Of a stretch of DNA of 64,000 nucleotides, positions 23,681 through 34,945 are shown piece after piece. This stretch comes from Ceratodon purpureus (taxonomy: Eukaryota; Streptophyta; Bryopsida; Pseudoditrichales; Ditrichaceae), in NCBI GenBank assembly GCA_014871385.1, contig CM026423.1, forward strand, positions 1,277,128 to 1,341,127, read 5' to 3'. Each line of letters begins with the position of its first letter. Position 1 is the first letter of the stretch. The notes under the pieces are model-generated. The model was not told where the DNA came from. It ran no database searches and was given only the letters and a program-made list of their open reading frames with translations. The position numbers and the translations under genes are program-made.

Positions 23681-25930
23681 CACACTCCAAATCAAATCGT
23701 CGCCGCCTAGTCTCTTGTTCGTATCAGTCTAGGAGCAGCTTACTCTCCTCTTCGAACTCCCTCACCAGTGAATACTTCAACCAAACCTCTAGCAGAAAAT
23801 CTTGTAGCTCCAGCCACACCAATGCTCATCACCGAACAACACTAATCAGCGTACTAAAAAATAACTTGAAATCGGAACTTCACACTTGGGGCCAAACCGC
23901 CGCAGCTCCACCAAATCTCACCACAAGCTTTCAACTTTGAACACTACTTCTTTCGACACCAAGTGACTGCCTTGTTTAAATACAACCAATCGACCACCTT
24001 TTCTTGTCTCTATTCTTTAGACACACACTCCGCCGGAATTTCCAACGAGTAACCTCGTCGACACCCAGCCTCCAAAGCTCAACCAACACGCTTTGTAGCG
24101 AGCAGCCACCTCCCAGCCAAACCAACAGCCACCGCACAAAAACCTCGCCAGAGATTCCGACCAATCCGTCCTTCGCTGCTACGCTCAATCTGCAGCTTCT
24201 CAATCCGTCAAGTTCCTCCAATCGAATGCATCTCTGTCACCGCAGTCTTCACACCGCAGCCTTGGCTGCTGTCCACATCAACGAGGTTCCACTAAACTGA
24301 CCTCTCTCTAACCCTCTAACTAACATCTAATCTCTCCACTAACGGAACACTTACACACCATTACCCAACATTCCCACACAGCCGCCTCTAAGCAGCATTA
24401 TCCCTAACACCTTATCTGCTGCACACACTACTAACTCACACATAAAAAACTGTTGCCCTTCCTCTCACCAGCAGCATGCATGTTTGCTAACTCTTAGCCC
24501 TTAGTCACTCACACTCTAACTCCTGCTAACTTCCCACAAACAAAAAAACTAACCCTATCCCCTTAGAGAGACTCTCCCCTCACTCCTAACCAACTGCCCT
24601 AAGCCGCTATCCTTTCTCATCATACCATGCCCATGCTATGAACATGCGCATGCACTTCATACCCCATTGGCCAGCTTTTATTTATTTGATTTCTCCACCT
24701 AGCTTATCCTAAACTCCAAAACTAAATTGGTAATGTGGAAATTTCATTTGGTCACAACCCCTAACTACTAAATCCCTCATTTCATGACTCACGACTTCTC
24801 TAGTTCTAAAAACTAGGATCCTCATCGCGTCAATTTCCGTTTTTCTAAAACTAATTTTTGTGCTTCTAACAATAGTTCATCTTGGCATGCGCGCATGACC
24901 GTACATTGTGGCAGCTGCATAAATGTAGCCGCTTTGAGTTCGTCAATTTTTTTAGGAACTAAAAATAAAAATAAAATGTGGGATAATGAAAAAATAAGAA
25001 TAAGAAAAGAAAGTAAAGGAAAAATGGAAATCAGATTTTAAGGAAAAATTAGAAATATGTAAAATAAAAATTAAAAGAGAAATTGGAATTTAGAGGAGGA
25101 AGAAAAATTTAAAAAATAAAAAAAATAAAAAAAATAAAAAATAGAAAAGTCAAGCCTAAGGATTTTGGAAAAAAATAGTAAAAATAGAATAATTAATATT
25201 TCTCAGTCTAACTACTCTAGCTTTGGTTATTTTTAATCTATAAAGTGCAAATTTCTACTAAAATAAGGGATTTTGGATTAAAAAGATAAAAGTGAGCAAA
25301 TTAGGACCTCACATCCCTCCTGCTACCTTTGTCCTAGGCTCCCATTCCTTGGATTCAGGCGTAGGGAGAAACACCCCCACAGAATGCGATGGGGAATCAA
25401 GGAACAAGGGCGGTAAATCGTACAAACTATAGAGATTCACCATAACAACTACACACATCAAACTCGATAATTAAATCAAACTGTAAAACAACCAAACAAC
25501 ATACACAGATTCCAGAATCATAAGTACGGAATAGTTATGCGGAGATGGATCAGTGTGACTCAAGAAAGAACCAGTAGCGATTCCCACAAACGCCAATTCT
25601 AGCATCACTCTATTTGACCACACATATCTTGACCCATATTGTGACAGCGCAAAAACATGGGGGAATGGAAGGAGCCAGTACCGTCGCCGCCGTCAAAACC
25701 ATTCAACCGACATAAATAGGTTCTTCATATCTTCCCGAGTCAATGGCACTTCCAGCATCTTCAGAATGAAGTCCCGCAGCTTGCGAAATGCATACCCGTA
25801 CACTGAGAGCATAGGCCGCCACCGGAAACGCCGCCTATACACTCGCATAGAGATCATCCAATCCTCTAGCCCCGGATACCTATCTCTCATTTCTCAAGAC
25901 CAGGGCGACCGGATTGATAACACCAAGGCC

Positions 25931-25961
<31 letters not shown>

Positions 25962-25980
25962 GCCACTACCACTGTACATA
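23681..25980. other. A+C-rich block, no assigned gene
   Basis: Composition is strongly skewed to A+C on the plus strand up to about 24660, then AT-rich. Minus-strand open frames at 23976-24221 and 25693-25890 (MISMRVYRRRFRWRPML) have no recognised domain. A 28-base A run occurs at about 25930-25959. Confidence 0.5.
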
Positions 25981-25985
25981 AACTC

Positions 25986-26054
25986 CAAAAAACACACAAA
26001 ATACCAAATACATACAAAAAACACACAAAATACCAAATACATACAAAAAACACC
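25986..26054. repeat. 29-bp tandem repeat, 2.4 copies
   Basis: Units at 25986-26014 and 26015-26043 and a partial one share ACACACAAAATACCAAATAC. Confidence 0.85.
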
Positions 26055-26227
26055 AAGGCATGCACATCCGAGCACCCCCACTTTCATCATTTTTCTCACC
26101 TCAACAAATCTAATCACTATCATTCCAAAACACCCAAAACACTACCAGATCCTCTGAATTGTCCAAAATCTGTAAAAATGCCCATAAAGCAAAGGCACTT
26201 TTGATTTCCCTCGATAAAACACTCCAC

Positions 26228-26629
26228 TCATTAGGAGAAAAATGAGCTCAAAATAAGGCCGTGTAAGCCTGCCCTTTCTAGGTGAACTCCCTACTTTGGG
26301 CACCTCTGCCGCTGGCAGCGGATGCCAGAGTTGCTGCCCGCACAGAACTGCGTGGCGCACTCACAACAAAGGTCCTCGGAATATTAGGTGAGACATGAAT
26401 GCCTCGGCTCGGGCTTTGGTCCCAAGTGGGCAGATTGTGTCAGCCCGACACTGTAGATGTGCCCTCCACACGCCTCCCTCGGAGGTCATTGGTTCGAGCC
26501 CCCGTGGCGGTTGCTGGCACCACGGTGGCACAGCCAGTGCCATGTCAAAAAGTACGCGGGCAGCGCCCGTTTTTTTCTCTCACGTGCCGCTTACACGGCC
26601 TTTTTGTGACCTGATTTTTCTCCTAATGA
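26228..26629. mobile_element. MITE-like element with 41-bp terminal inverted repeats
   Basis: The left arm 26228-26268 and the reverse complement of 26589-26629 agree at 37 of 41 positions, both starting TCATTAGGAGAAAAAT and ending GGCCGTGTAAGC. The interior has a tRNA B-box-like GGTTCGAGCC at 26491-26500. No clear target duplication was found and no coding capacity is evident. Confidence 0.75.
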
Positions 26630-29020
26630 CTCTAACAACTCGAGCCCAAGCCAAAAACCTAAGTTAAAACAAACTTACCAACATAAATCACTTCCAAATA
26701 AAAGAAAACCGGATAAAATACTCACAGCTCCAAACCCTAAAATCAATATACACATACAAATCAAAATTCATAAACATCCATACATGCTAATATAAATATA
26801 TCAAATAATTTTACTAAAATAAACGCCGCATGAATACATATCATAGAAGACTCACAATATTTTTGTTCCAAAACGAAATCACTCTAATGTCCAAAACATT
26901 GGCAAATACATGCCACAAAAAATTGTAACATCGGCTATGGAGAAACCCCAACAAAACTTCAATGCCCAACTATATCCAATGTTGTTTGCATCAGCCCTGG
27001 AGTAGAAGGATGTTGCTCCATAACCCGCCCACTCACTTCTCCTTCGGTGAAATACCCTCCATATATCCGAACTCATGCCTCTCTAGCCACACGCTCCTCA
27101 TGAAACAAAAAAACAAAAGTTCGTGCACGGCCATCCAATTCCTCTACGATTGGGAAATCCTCCCTTGTACCCTCCATATGCTCCTGTGGAACATGTGAAG
27201 TTTCAGATACACCAACTTCCCAAATACTAAGTACTCCAAACTTTAACAGATCCATCACAAACACATAGTTGCAGAAACAAACAAAACCTCCAACTCCAAA
27301 CGCACACAAATACAACAAAGATAAAACCTTCTATCGCAATAAAACCTAAACACTCATTAAACCTCCATCAAATACAAAAGACTGAACAAAAAGTGCCAAA
27401 TACCAACACATACCCCACTTCCCTGCACCCACGTGTGGAGACAAGTCCACGAGATCGAAGCACTAGAAACCACAATACTCTCATACTATCTGATCATTGA
27501 CTATTGTGATCCCCATAAGTAATGTGCTGGCATTGGCATACATCACACCGAAAACACACATACATATACCTGCCCAAAACAACTAAACACAAATGAGATG
27601 GGATATATCCAACAAGTTCAGACATAGCCAAATCCACGTGCCAACAATCAACATATTTTACAAAAAAACCCCAAAAACAAACTATAAAAGATACATGGTT
27701 TATTTAAACATAGAACGCACGGGAACATAGCTCATTCCGGATAGCACTACTTGTCACAAGGGTTCAGAGGCCTCTATTTCCTACCAACTGACACCAGCAT
27801 ACTGCCACACCAATCCACCCGAGTCTTCAACATGACTCAAACCCGGACGGCCACACTTTCTAAAGTGTATCATTATAATAGAACAAACCAACATACCCAA
27901 CACTCTGGATGTCCATGACACTCAACAACAACGTACTTATCCAAACACTCAAAAAACACACTCTACAGTCCACACAAACTTCCAGGAAATACATAACTAT
28001 AATAGTCACCGTCCTTCTATAATTTTTAAACTTGCTTGTTTCTGCAGAGCTTTACCTCTGAAAAGGGGCACTAAATCCCAGAAGAATCTCAATAGGCCAC
28101 GCGGCCTACAAACAACATTCTTAAAGATTAAAAGGCCCTTTATTCACGTTGGTATTATTTATGCCAGAGTTAACACTCTGTCTCTCTCCAAATTGACATC
28201 AAAATTCCTCTTTAATCGGAAAGGTAGGGCATCAGCCTGAAGGTCAGAGAAATAAGACTAGAAAATACAAAAAAATTGTAATCTTCTCCGATTATTTTGA
28301 GTGAGTCCAAACATCAGCATATATAAGTAGAAGAAGAACAAGCTGCTATTGACACTACCTTCCTTTGCAATCATGATGCATGGCATTGCCTGCTGAGCAA
28401 CATATGTATGAATGTCATTGCTCAAACTGTTTATGAAACAATATTATGTTTAGGCATTGAACTCAGGGTATTTGAATCACTTTTGTTCTTGGCCAAAGGA
28501 TTGTATAGGAAGGTTGAGAAACCAAAAACTGTAAATGCCCTCTAGGCGTGCAATAGAGTTGCGGTAAAACATGGAGGTGGTAGACTGAAAACAGAGAATT
28601 TTTGCATGACCAGCCGTGTTTTGGTGGACTAGCCATGGCTTTGAACCACTATGATCATATCTTCAACATTTATTTGAGTATGTTCTTATAGAATTGCATT
28701 AGAATGTTAGCGCTGATTTAGAAATTAGCTTGTTTATCACTTGTTATAACGGTGAAATCATTGGAACAATGCCTTACATAGTCACATTTTCGACTTGTCA
28801 CCACCTGTGGGGACAATTTTCTTCATAGATCTTACAAATGAAGTGTGCAGCTCGTAGTAAAATTTCATCTTAGTATTTGTATAAAGGATTGAAGCCTGAT
28901 GTATATGAATTTTGTTAATGGTTGCAACTATGTACACAGTGACTAATGTGAATGGGAAACTCTGGTGTTTGTGTGGAAGTCCTTTTGTGTGTGTCCTGTA
29001 ACTTGAACCGGGTGTCCGGG
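26630..29020. other. A+C-rich then mixed DNA, no assigned gene
   Basis: Up to about 28000 the plus strand stays G-poor. On the minus strand 26879-27318 there are two open frames, one after a CACAG acceptor-like site (EHMEGTREDFPIVEELDG), which may be exons of an unrecognised minus-strand gene. From 28000 to 29020 nothing is recognised. Confidence 0.4.
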
Positions 29021-29029
29021 TATATAAGG
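29021..29029 (+). promoter_or_regulatory. TATA-box-like motif
   Basis: TATATAAGG follows GGTGTCCGGG. A polyadenylation-like AATAAGAG stands about 80 bases later. It could be a core promoter or part of a solo LTR; neither is confirmed. Confidence 0.25.
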
Positions 29030-30290
29030 CGGAGATAGACTCTATACCATTTGGGACCCTATTCATGTGAGGTCTCTCCACCTCTCTCGGAGCTCTCAAG
29101 GAATAAGAGCAGTAGTTCAAGATATTTTGACTCTGAAGTTAGAAAGGGGGAGGTAACCTTGGGAGTGAGTGGGGACTACCGGTTTAAAAGGTGTGGATCT
29201 GCTCCAATTGCCCAACTTGAAAACTAATATGAACTTTGACTCCAAAATAAAAAATAAAATAATAATATGAACTGTCATCAAGCTGAGTCCAAGAGTGGAA
29301 CATGAATAATTTATGAAGGTTGGATGCACCATCTTGTGATGATTGATGCATTGCTATGTTGGTATGAGTATTAACCAGAGGCAGGCTGCTACACCCAGCT
29401 ACATCAAAGCATGTGAATGAATTGATATACAGTACTTGTAAAGAGGCTGCACTAAGTTATCCTTTACAGTGCCCAATGTTGAGCCTGAGCCTTTGAAGAC
29501 GATCATCCATCCATCCATCCATCCCAGCAGACATGAGCAGTTGGGAATACTGTCGATAGAAGTGACGATAAGTAGCAATATACTGTAGGTCATATTGGGG
29601 CTAAAGGTGTGTTTGCACCTGGCAATACAAAAGGATATCACTGCTGTGAGTACGGTATTAAGATATGAAGCGTTCACACATGCGTTAGTTAGGGAATACC
29701 GAGCCTACGTGGAGGCGGAGGTGGCAAGGTGATAAGACCGGACTTTGCTGTAAAGGGGAAGTTAACTTTGAGATTTGTGCGGCACTACTTGGTGGTCTGG
29801 AGTAATTATCGATCTATTGAAATCCTAGATACTTCGCACGTAGTAGCGGTGCTACGTATTGCAGCCCTCCGTGTCACATTACATGTGATCGGTCTTTGAT
29901 ATCACCTGGATATTCTGCTATGAACATGCAATTCCTTGCTTTTCCTCGCCGTTTTTTGCCACTGGCCGCAAAGGTTACGGATTGCGGAGTGCCGAAATCG
30001 AATACAAATGAGGCTGTTGATTTAACTACCTCTACAGTGGACGTCGTCGGTGTTTCAACGTTGTTGCTCTCAAGTCGCGGTACGTACGTGCGCATTGTGT
30101 TCTTCCCGTCGCTGGTGTGTTCGTTTCGTACGAGCCTGCAGTGGTTCCACTACGTAGCTTGTTTGAATCCTGATATTCATGTTCGTCTTGTGTTTCGTCT
30201 TTGTCAGCAGCGTCGAAGTTCACCGAGGCTTTTCTGTTGTGCAGGGGACGTGGACTTCAAGACGATCTTCTTCAGCTCGGACTGCCAACA

Positions 30291-32320
30291 ATGTCACGAC
30301 ACGGTAAGTTTGTGTTATAAAATTTTGCGATTCTCATAGAAATGGATACAGTCCTCAAAGAACTCTGCAGTCGGATAGAACATGCATAAACAACGGAAGG
30401 CATTGTGATGTAAGCAAACTCTGAGAATGGCATAATTTGAAACCATGAGATTGTTGTCACAGGATGTGAAGTGCACCATGTACTCTGTCTCCTCACATTG
30501 GATTTGCTGATCACGGTTTCTCACTTCCCTCAGATACCACGGAGAGGATGGACAACCGCTCAGAGTCGCAGACGTTCGCAACGCCGTACCGTCCTACTGC
30601 ACTGCCGGCAGAAGGTATTTTTTTTAAAATTTTTAATTTTTCTTCTTTCAAAACTGGTATCTGCTCAAATGAATTCGGGTATTGACAATAGACCTGCACA
30701 ACACACAAACCCCCTCCGATGCCTCTATGAGTAAATGTATAAACAAAAGAACAGTACACATGCATTTGCAAAACACATAAAAAGAATCAACTGAACTAAT
30801 AATGTCATGGAATTTCAGGTTCAAGCATGCTCCCTCCTCTCGCACAAGGCCGCCCAGCAAGTCGAGGGCCTACTGTAACGGCAGTGCCACGCGCTCCATC
30901 GGCTCTGAACAGCAGTGCGCGTGGTCCTAGTCCTCCGAAAAGGGCACGCAAAGACAGGGGGCCGAATTGGCTCCCACAAGAAATCGCTGCACTTATCGCA
31001 GCAAAGCGCGAGATGTACCTACAGGAATTGGACACTGTGGACGGGAGAGATTTGATGACTCCCGAAACCAGCAAGTGGATTCGTGTCTCACATTGTGTTA
31101 ATGGTGCAGGTTATTCGCCAATTGTACGAGACGGTCCGGCATGTAAGGCAAAGTGGAACCAGTTGGTACCAGACTATAAACGCATTGCGGACTATCTGAG
31201 TAGAACAGGTCAAAATGCTGCGGACTACTGGGATTTGAGCCCTGCCGAGAGGAAGAGTGAAGGACTGCCGAGAGTATATGCCCAAGAAACGTACGACGCA
31301 ATTCACGAGTGGTTCGGGGGGCGGCCTATGATCCAACCCCCCCACATGAGAGACACTTTGGCCTCGAATGACGGCAATTACCAGCATCCCGCAGCTCAGA
31401 CTTTGCAAGGAGACGAAGGTGATTCAGAACCTGATACAGAGGACCCCATTGACTACACGCAGCGAGACTACGTACAGGCCACGGACGACAGCACTCCGCC
31501 ACGGTCTCCTCGCGTTGCGTCGTCTACACCATCACGCTCCGCTAGCGCCACCGAATGTGCGAGAACTCCCAATTCCCGACCCTACAATGGACTTCCCCCA
31601 GGTATCACCCCACAAAACATCAGCTCGTCAGATACTTCACATTTCGGTGCTGGACGTCGGCCAGGAAACACATGTGTCAAGAGGAGGAATATGACCGGGC
31701 ACACCGTCATGGCGGAGGCCACAAAGGCAACAGGTGCAACAATGGCTCAACAAATGCAGGATATTGCCAAAGCCTCGAGGGAGCTGGAGCGCTCTAAAAT
31801 AGAGGTGCAGTTGAAGCTTTTTAGCGAACAAATGTCGTACCAGCGGGAGAAAGATAGGAGGCTTTATGAGAATGCCAGCATTGCCAACGACAATGCGAGG
31901 CTAAGTATCCTGAAGCAGGGAGAGATGGTGTCATGTCTTTCCCAGCTGTCCCAGGTACTCAGTCAATCTTTAAACGTTAACAAGAATTACAGTTTCCAAG
32001 CCGGGCATCAAGCAGCCGGGGAAAAGGACAGCACATCCACCGGTGCATTCTATGCTGCAGGCACTTCACCTAAACCGGCGTACACACCAAGCCCTATGAA
32101 CGAGTACCCGGGTCGACCAGTGCTCGCCCACAGCAGGGGAGGCATTCCTAGTACATCATTCGCTTTTCATCAAGACAAAGAATGCTTCACCCCCGGCCAC
32201 GATCAAACTGGCACGGAGACAGCAAGTGTGGATACCGCACAGCAACTAGTAGGAGCCTTCGCGGCGATGTCAAGCGATCCCCATGCCACCGCAGCAGATG
32301 GAGGCAATGGAGCCAACTGA
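30291..32320 (+). CDS. Harbinger accessory protein with Myb/SANT-like domain (ORF1)
   Basis: Three exons join in frame: 30291-30303, 30534-30614 and 30819-32320, giving 531 residues from an ATG at 30291. The borders are GTAAGT/CAG and GTATTT/CAG. The first 60 or so residues are low complexity (Pro, Ala, Arg). A Myb/SANT or trihelix-like DNA-binding region follows (about residues 75-170: WLPQEIAALIAAKREM, CKAKWNQLVPDYKRIADYL, YDAIHEWFG). An acidic/Ser-rich linker and a coiled-coil-like stretch (ASRELERSKIEVQLKLFSEQ) come next. In PIF/Harbinger elements this partner binds the transposase and the element ends and brings the transposase into the nucleus. The frame is intact with no stop. It faces the transposase gene across about 390 bases that include an A-rich run near 32630. 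Confidence 0.85.
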
Positions 32321-32629
32321 ATAGACGCCAAGTACAACACTACAGATACTACACTCTATGACAGCAGCCTAATCGAGGGAGAGCCATGTCGGAGCCGCTG
32401 CAAACTCCACCGTCCATGATCTTCACCTGCATACAGTAGAGACGTAGTTTGTTAGAATTTGACTGGCATGTTCTGAACTTATGCTTCAATTAATTAAGAC
32501 CATGTGTCACATTCCATACTCCTCGTGTTCAATAACATCTGCATACTTGTTTTCCTTCATCTACCATGCCCACGGACTGACATCAAACCATTGACTACAG
32601 CAATGCTTAAAACTGTACGAGACTGTATG

Positions 32630-32668
32630 AAAAAAAAAAACAAAAGAAAAAAAAAAAAAAAAAAAAAA
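32630..32668. repeat. A-rich low-complexity tract between the convergent Harbinger genes
   Basis: An A run with two interruptions in the common 3' region of ORF1 and the transposase. Being A-rich on the plus strand, it may lie in the ORF1 3' untranslated region. Confidence 0.7.
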
Positions 32669-32712
32669 CACAAGTACCCCGACAAAGATCAAGACGTACC
32701 TTACCAGCAACG

Positions 32713-33879
32713 TCAAGGCCCCTGGTTCCTTTGCAGAGTCAAGAAGACCGCCAGGTTTTGACGCACTTGAGTCCCCCCTTCAGTCACAACGTCCTCCCCG
32801 TTCTGGTTTGCAGGTTCCTCTGGCTCAACGTCTTCGTCAATTACTTCTCCCTCCAGCCCTTCTCTGCGTAAAACTCCTAGGAGCTCCTCCACCTCCTCAG
32901 GCGACTGACCGAGAAGAACATTGTGCAGGATTGCGCACGCAAGAATAACGTCTGGCATAAAAGTAACATGCAACTGAGATTTCACAAGTAGTTCCTTGAA
33001 TGTTTGTTTTAAAATCCCGAATGCGTTTTCTACCACACACCGACCCCTCCTGAGCCTCCTGTTAAACAGCTGTTCGGCTATGCTAAGCTGGCCGGGCCCC
33101 CGCTGCGGTACCATCAGCCACGGTAATAAAGGGTAGCCAGAATCTCCAATCAGGAAAGGAGCGAACCCTTCAACAGCCATTTCCCTGTCGAAGAGGTTGT
33201 TATGCATCCCTAAATGATGCAAGGAAGATCTTCTGAGCATTCTAGCGTCATTGGTGGAACCTGGCATGCCGAGAAACAAATCAATGAAACGTTTATTGCT
33301 ATCTACAACAGCCTGGCAGTTAAGAGTATAGCCCCCGGACTTGAAATAATAGTAATCAGCAGGGCCATGTTGTGGTTTACTGATAGAAATATGAGTCCCA
33401 TCAATGGCTCCTACAACTGCAGGTAACCCGCAAAGGTTTCTGAAGTCTGATTGGCATTCCCTGAGTCTATCCCCCCTAGGCCAAGTGAGTTCATGCCGCA
33501 TTGTTTCGGTAATTGCGTTCACAACCTCACGCAAAATGATCGAGACCGTGCTTTTGCCAATGGCAAACATCTCCGAACAAATTAGAAGGCTTGCCCCCTG
33601 GGCTAACTTAAACAATGTACATGCGACTCGAATGAGAACAGGGATAGCAATTCTGTAACGAGTATCTTGCCGCTCAACATGAGGCCTTAACAAGTCAGCC
33701 AATGCCATGACAGACCTCTTGGACATTCTGAACATCTGCAGCCATCTGTGATCGTCATACTGTTCCAATAGAAAGCGACTGAACCATGTTGTTGATCGGG
33801 GGCGCACCCAGAATCCAAGCTCTTCGTCAAGCATAGGGTACAAAGTGGAGAACCTGTAGTGATTGAGGCACAAACTCAA
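32713..33879 (-). CDS. PIF/Harbinger transposase (DDE_Tnp_4)
   Basis: The open frame covers about 388 codons, with the first ATG in this frame at about 33834 (MLDEELGFWVRPR). Catalytic residues of the family are all visible: the first Asp in VGAIDGTHISI, the second in LIGDSGYPLLPW and the Glu in VENAFGILKQTF. Typical family signatures such as YRIAIPVLIRVACTLFKLA, YYFKSGGYTLNCQAVVD and PGSTNDARML are present. A segment on the same strand at about 33880-34102 (MFALAAWIILQLLSEQ, then an acidic stretch) lies in another frame just upstream. It may be an N-terminal exon joined by a short intron, or there may be one frameshift. The C-terminal tail is acidic and typical. The enzyme would excise and reinsert the element at TWA sites. 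It could be active if the N-terminus is intact. Confidence 0.88.
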   Translation of the reverse strand: MSLCLNHYRFSTLYPMLDEELGFWVRPRSTTWFSRFLLEQYDDHRWLQMFRMSKRSVMALADLLRPHVERQDTRYRIAIPVLIRVACTLFKLAQGASLLICSEMFAIGKSTVSIILREVVNAITETMRHELTWPRGDRLRECQSDFRNLCGLPAVVGAIDGTHISISKPQHGPADYYYFKSGGYTLNCQAVVDSNKRFIDLFLGMPGSTNDARMLRRSSLHHLGMHNNLFDREMAVEGFAPFLIGDSGYPLLPWLMVPQRGPGQLSIAEQLFNRRLRRGRCVVENAFGILKQTFKELLVKSQLHVTFMPDVILACAILHNVLLGQSPEEVEELLGVLRREGLEGEVIDEDVEPEEPANQNGEDVVTEGGTQVRQNLAVFLTLQRNQGP

Positions 33880-34945
33880 TCATTGTGTGGGCATCATGGC
33901 TGGGCGCCATCAAATCCCCAGCCATGGCGGGGAGTGACTCCTCGGGTTCCTCATCGGAGTCAACACCAATTCGGAGGATATGGGACTGATTTTGCTCACT
34001 GAGCAATTGGAGGATAATCCACGCAGCAAGAGCAAACATGGAGGTGGGAGGCATCCCAGGATCCATTGAGAACGTCTTCAATCTCTCTGCACACGCGACC
34101 ACAACAGATCGTCAGTTTCTGCAGACCTTCCCTGATTATAGTTCCTTCATAATTTCACCAAGTGAACACCTGCATCGGTAGCAATAGCCGTATCCACTGT
34201 CCGCTTAACCCTAACCCTACTGCAAAAGAAGGACTTCTCTAATTCCCCACTTTGGAAATGAAATTGGAAGAGCAATTCATCGACAGACAAGCACACGAAA
34301 TACAAAAAAAGAGAAAACAGAGAAGAGAATGAACCGGACTGGAAGCCGCGAGCACTTACCTGAGAACACAAAATCAGCGCAGTAGCATCCCCCGGGTGGG
34401 CCAATTTCAACAGTGCAAGAAGTCGCCGAAACAACAAAGGAATTGCTGATTTATTCTGCGAAATCACTCCCCTCCGAAGATAACTACTGCACAACGAGAA
34501 CACGGAGAGCGCAAACACCTGGAACAACGACTGCCAACACAAAACAATGCAACAGCAACCACATAGAAGAGCAACCGGGGGGGGGAAGGGGGGAGAAGTA
34601 ATGTGACATTCAGGACCAGCTCTTGAGAGAGACAACGCCCTCTCAGAGACGCGACAGTCTCGATGTGAAAAAGACACCCACTTCCCCCACTCAACTACGT
34701 ATGAGCGATGGGACATCCAAAACACTCGTTATGGAAAGTCTAATCCATACGCTACGTGGCAGTGTACATACATATAACCAAGTGTACGCTGAACGTCCAA
34801 TACGTATTACCAGACATTACATACGGCAACCAGGACGGACCGCCTCGAACCGGTTTTCCAGTGTGAATGCAATCGAGCTTTTTGGAGGCACCCGGTCTTA
34901 TCATTTACGAACCAGTATTACATGTTGCCAGGTGCGAATGCACCT

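Larger units (their letters stand above)
29605..34945. mobile_element. Complete-looking PIF/Harbinger transposon
   Basis: TIRs at 29605-29625 and 34925-34945 agree at 18 of 21 positions; the outer end begins AGGTG and the inner part reads GCACCTGGCAA in both. TAA stands directly outside each end (29602-29604 and 34946-34948), the 3-bp TWA target duplication typical of PIF/Harbinger. A second inverted pair, TGATAAGACCGG at 29730-29741 and its complement at 34892-34903, lies subterminally. The 5.3-kb interior has the two genes expected of an autonomous element, arranged tail to tail: the Myb/SANT-like accessory gene (30291-32320, plus) and the DDE transposase (32713-33834 or longer, minus). Confidence 0.93.

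Noticed and set aside
26395-26520. tRNA gene around GGTTCGAGCC
   Set aside because: A B-box-like motif alone; no convincing A box or cloverleaf could be drawn.
34147-34725. 192-codon minus-strand open frame
   Set aside because: It lies within the Harbinger element beyond its transposase, is overlapped by frames on both strands and shows no domain; probably untranslated or terminal element sequence.
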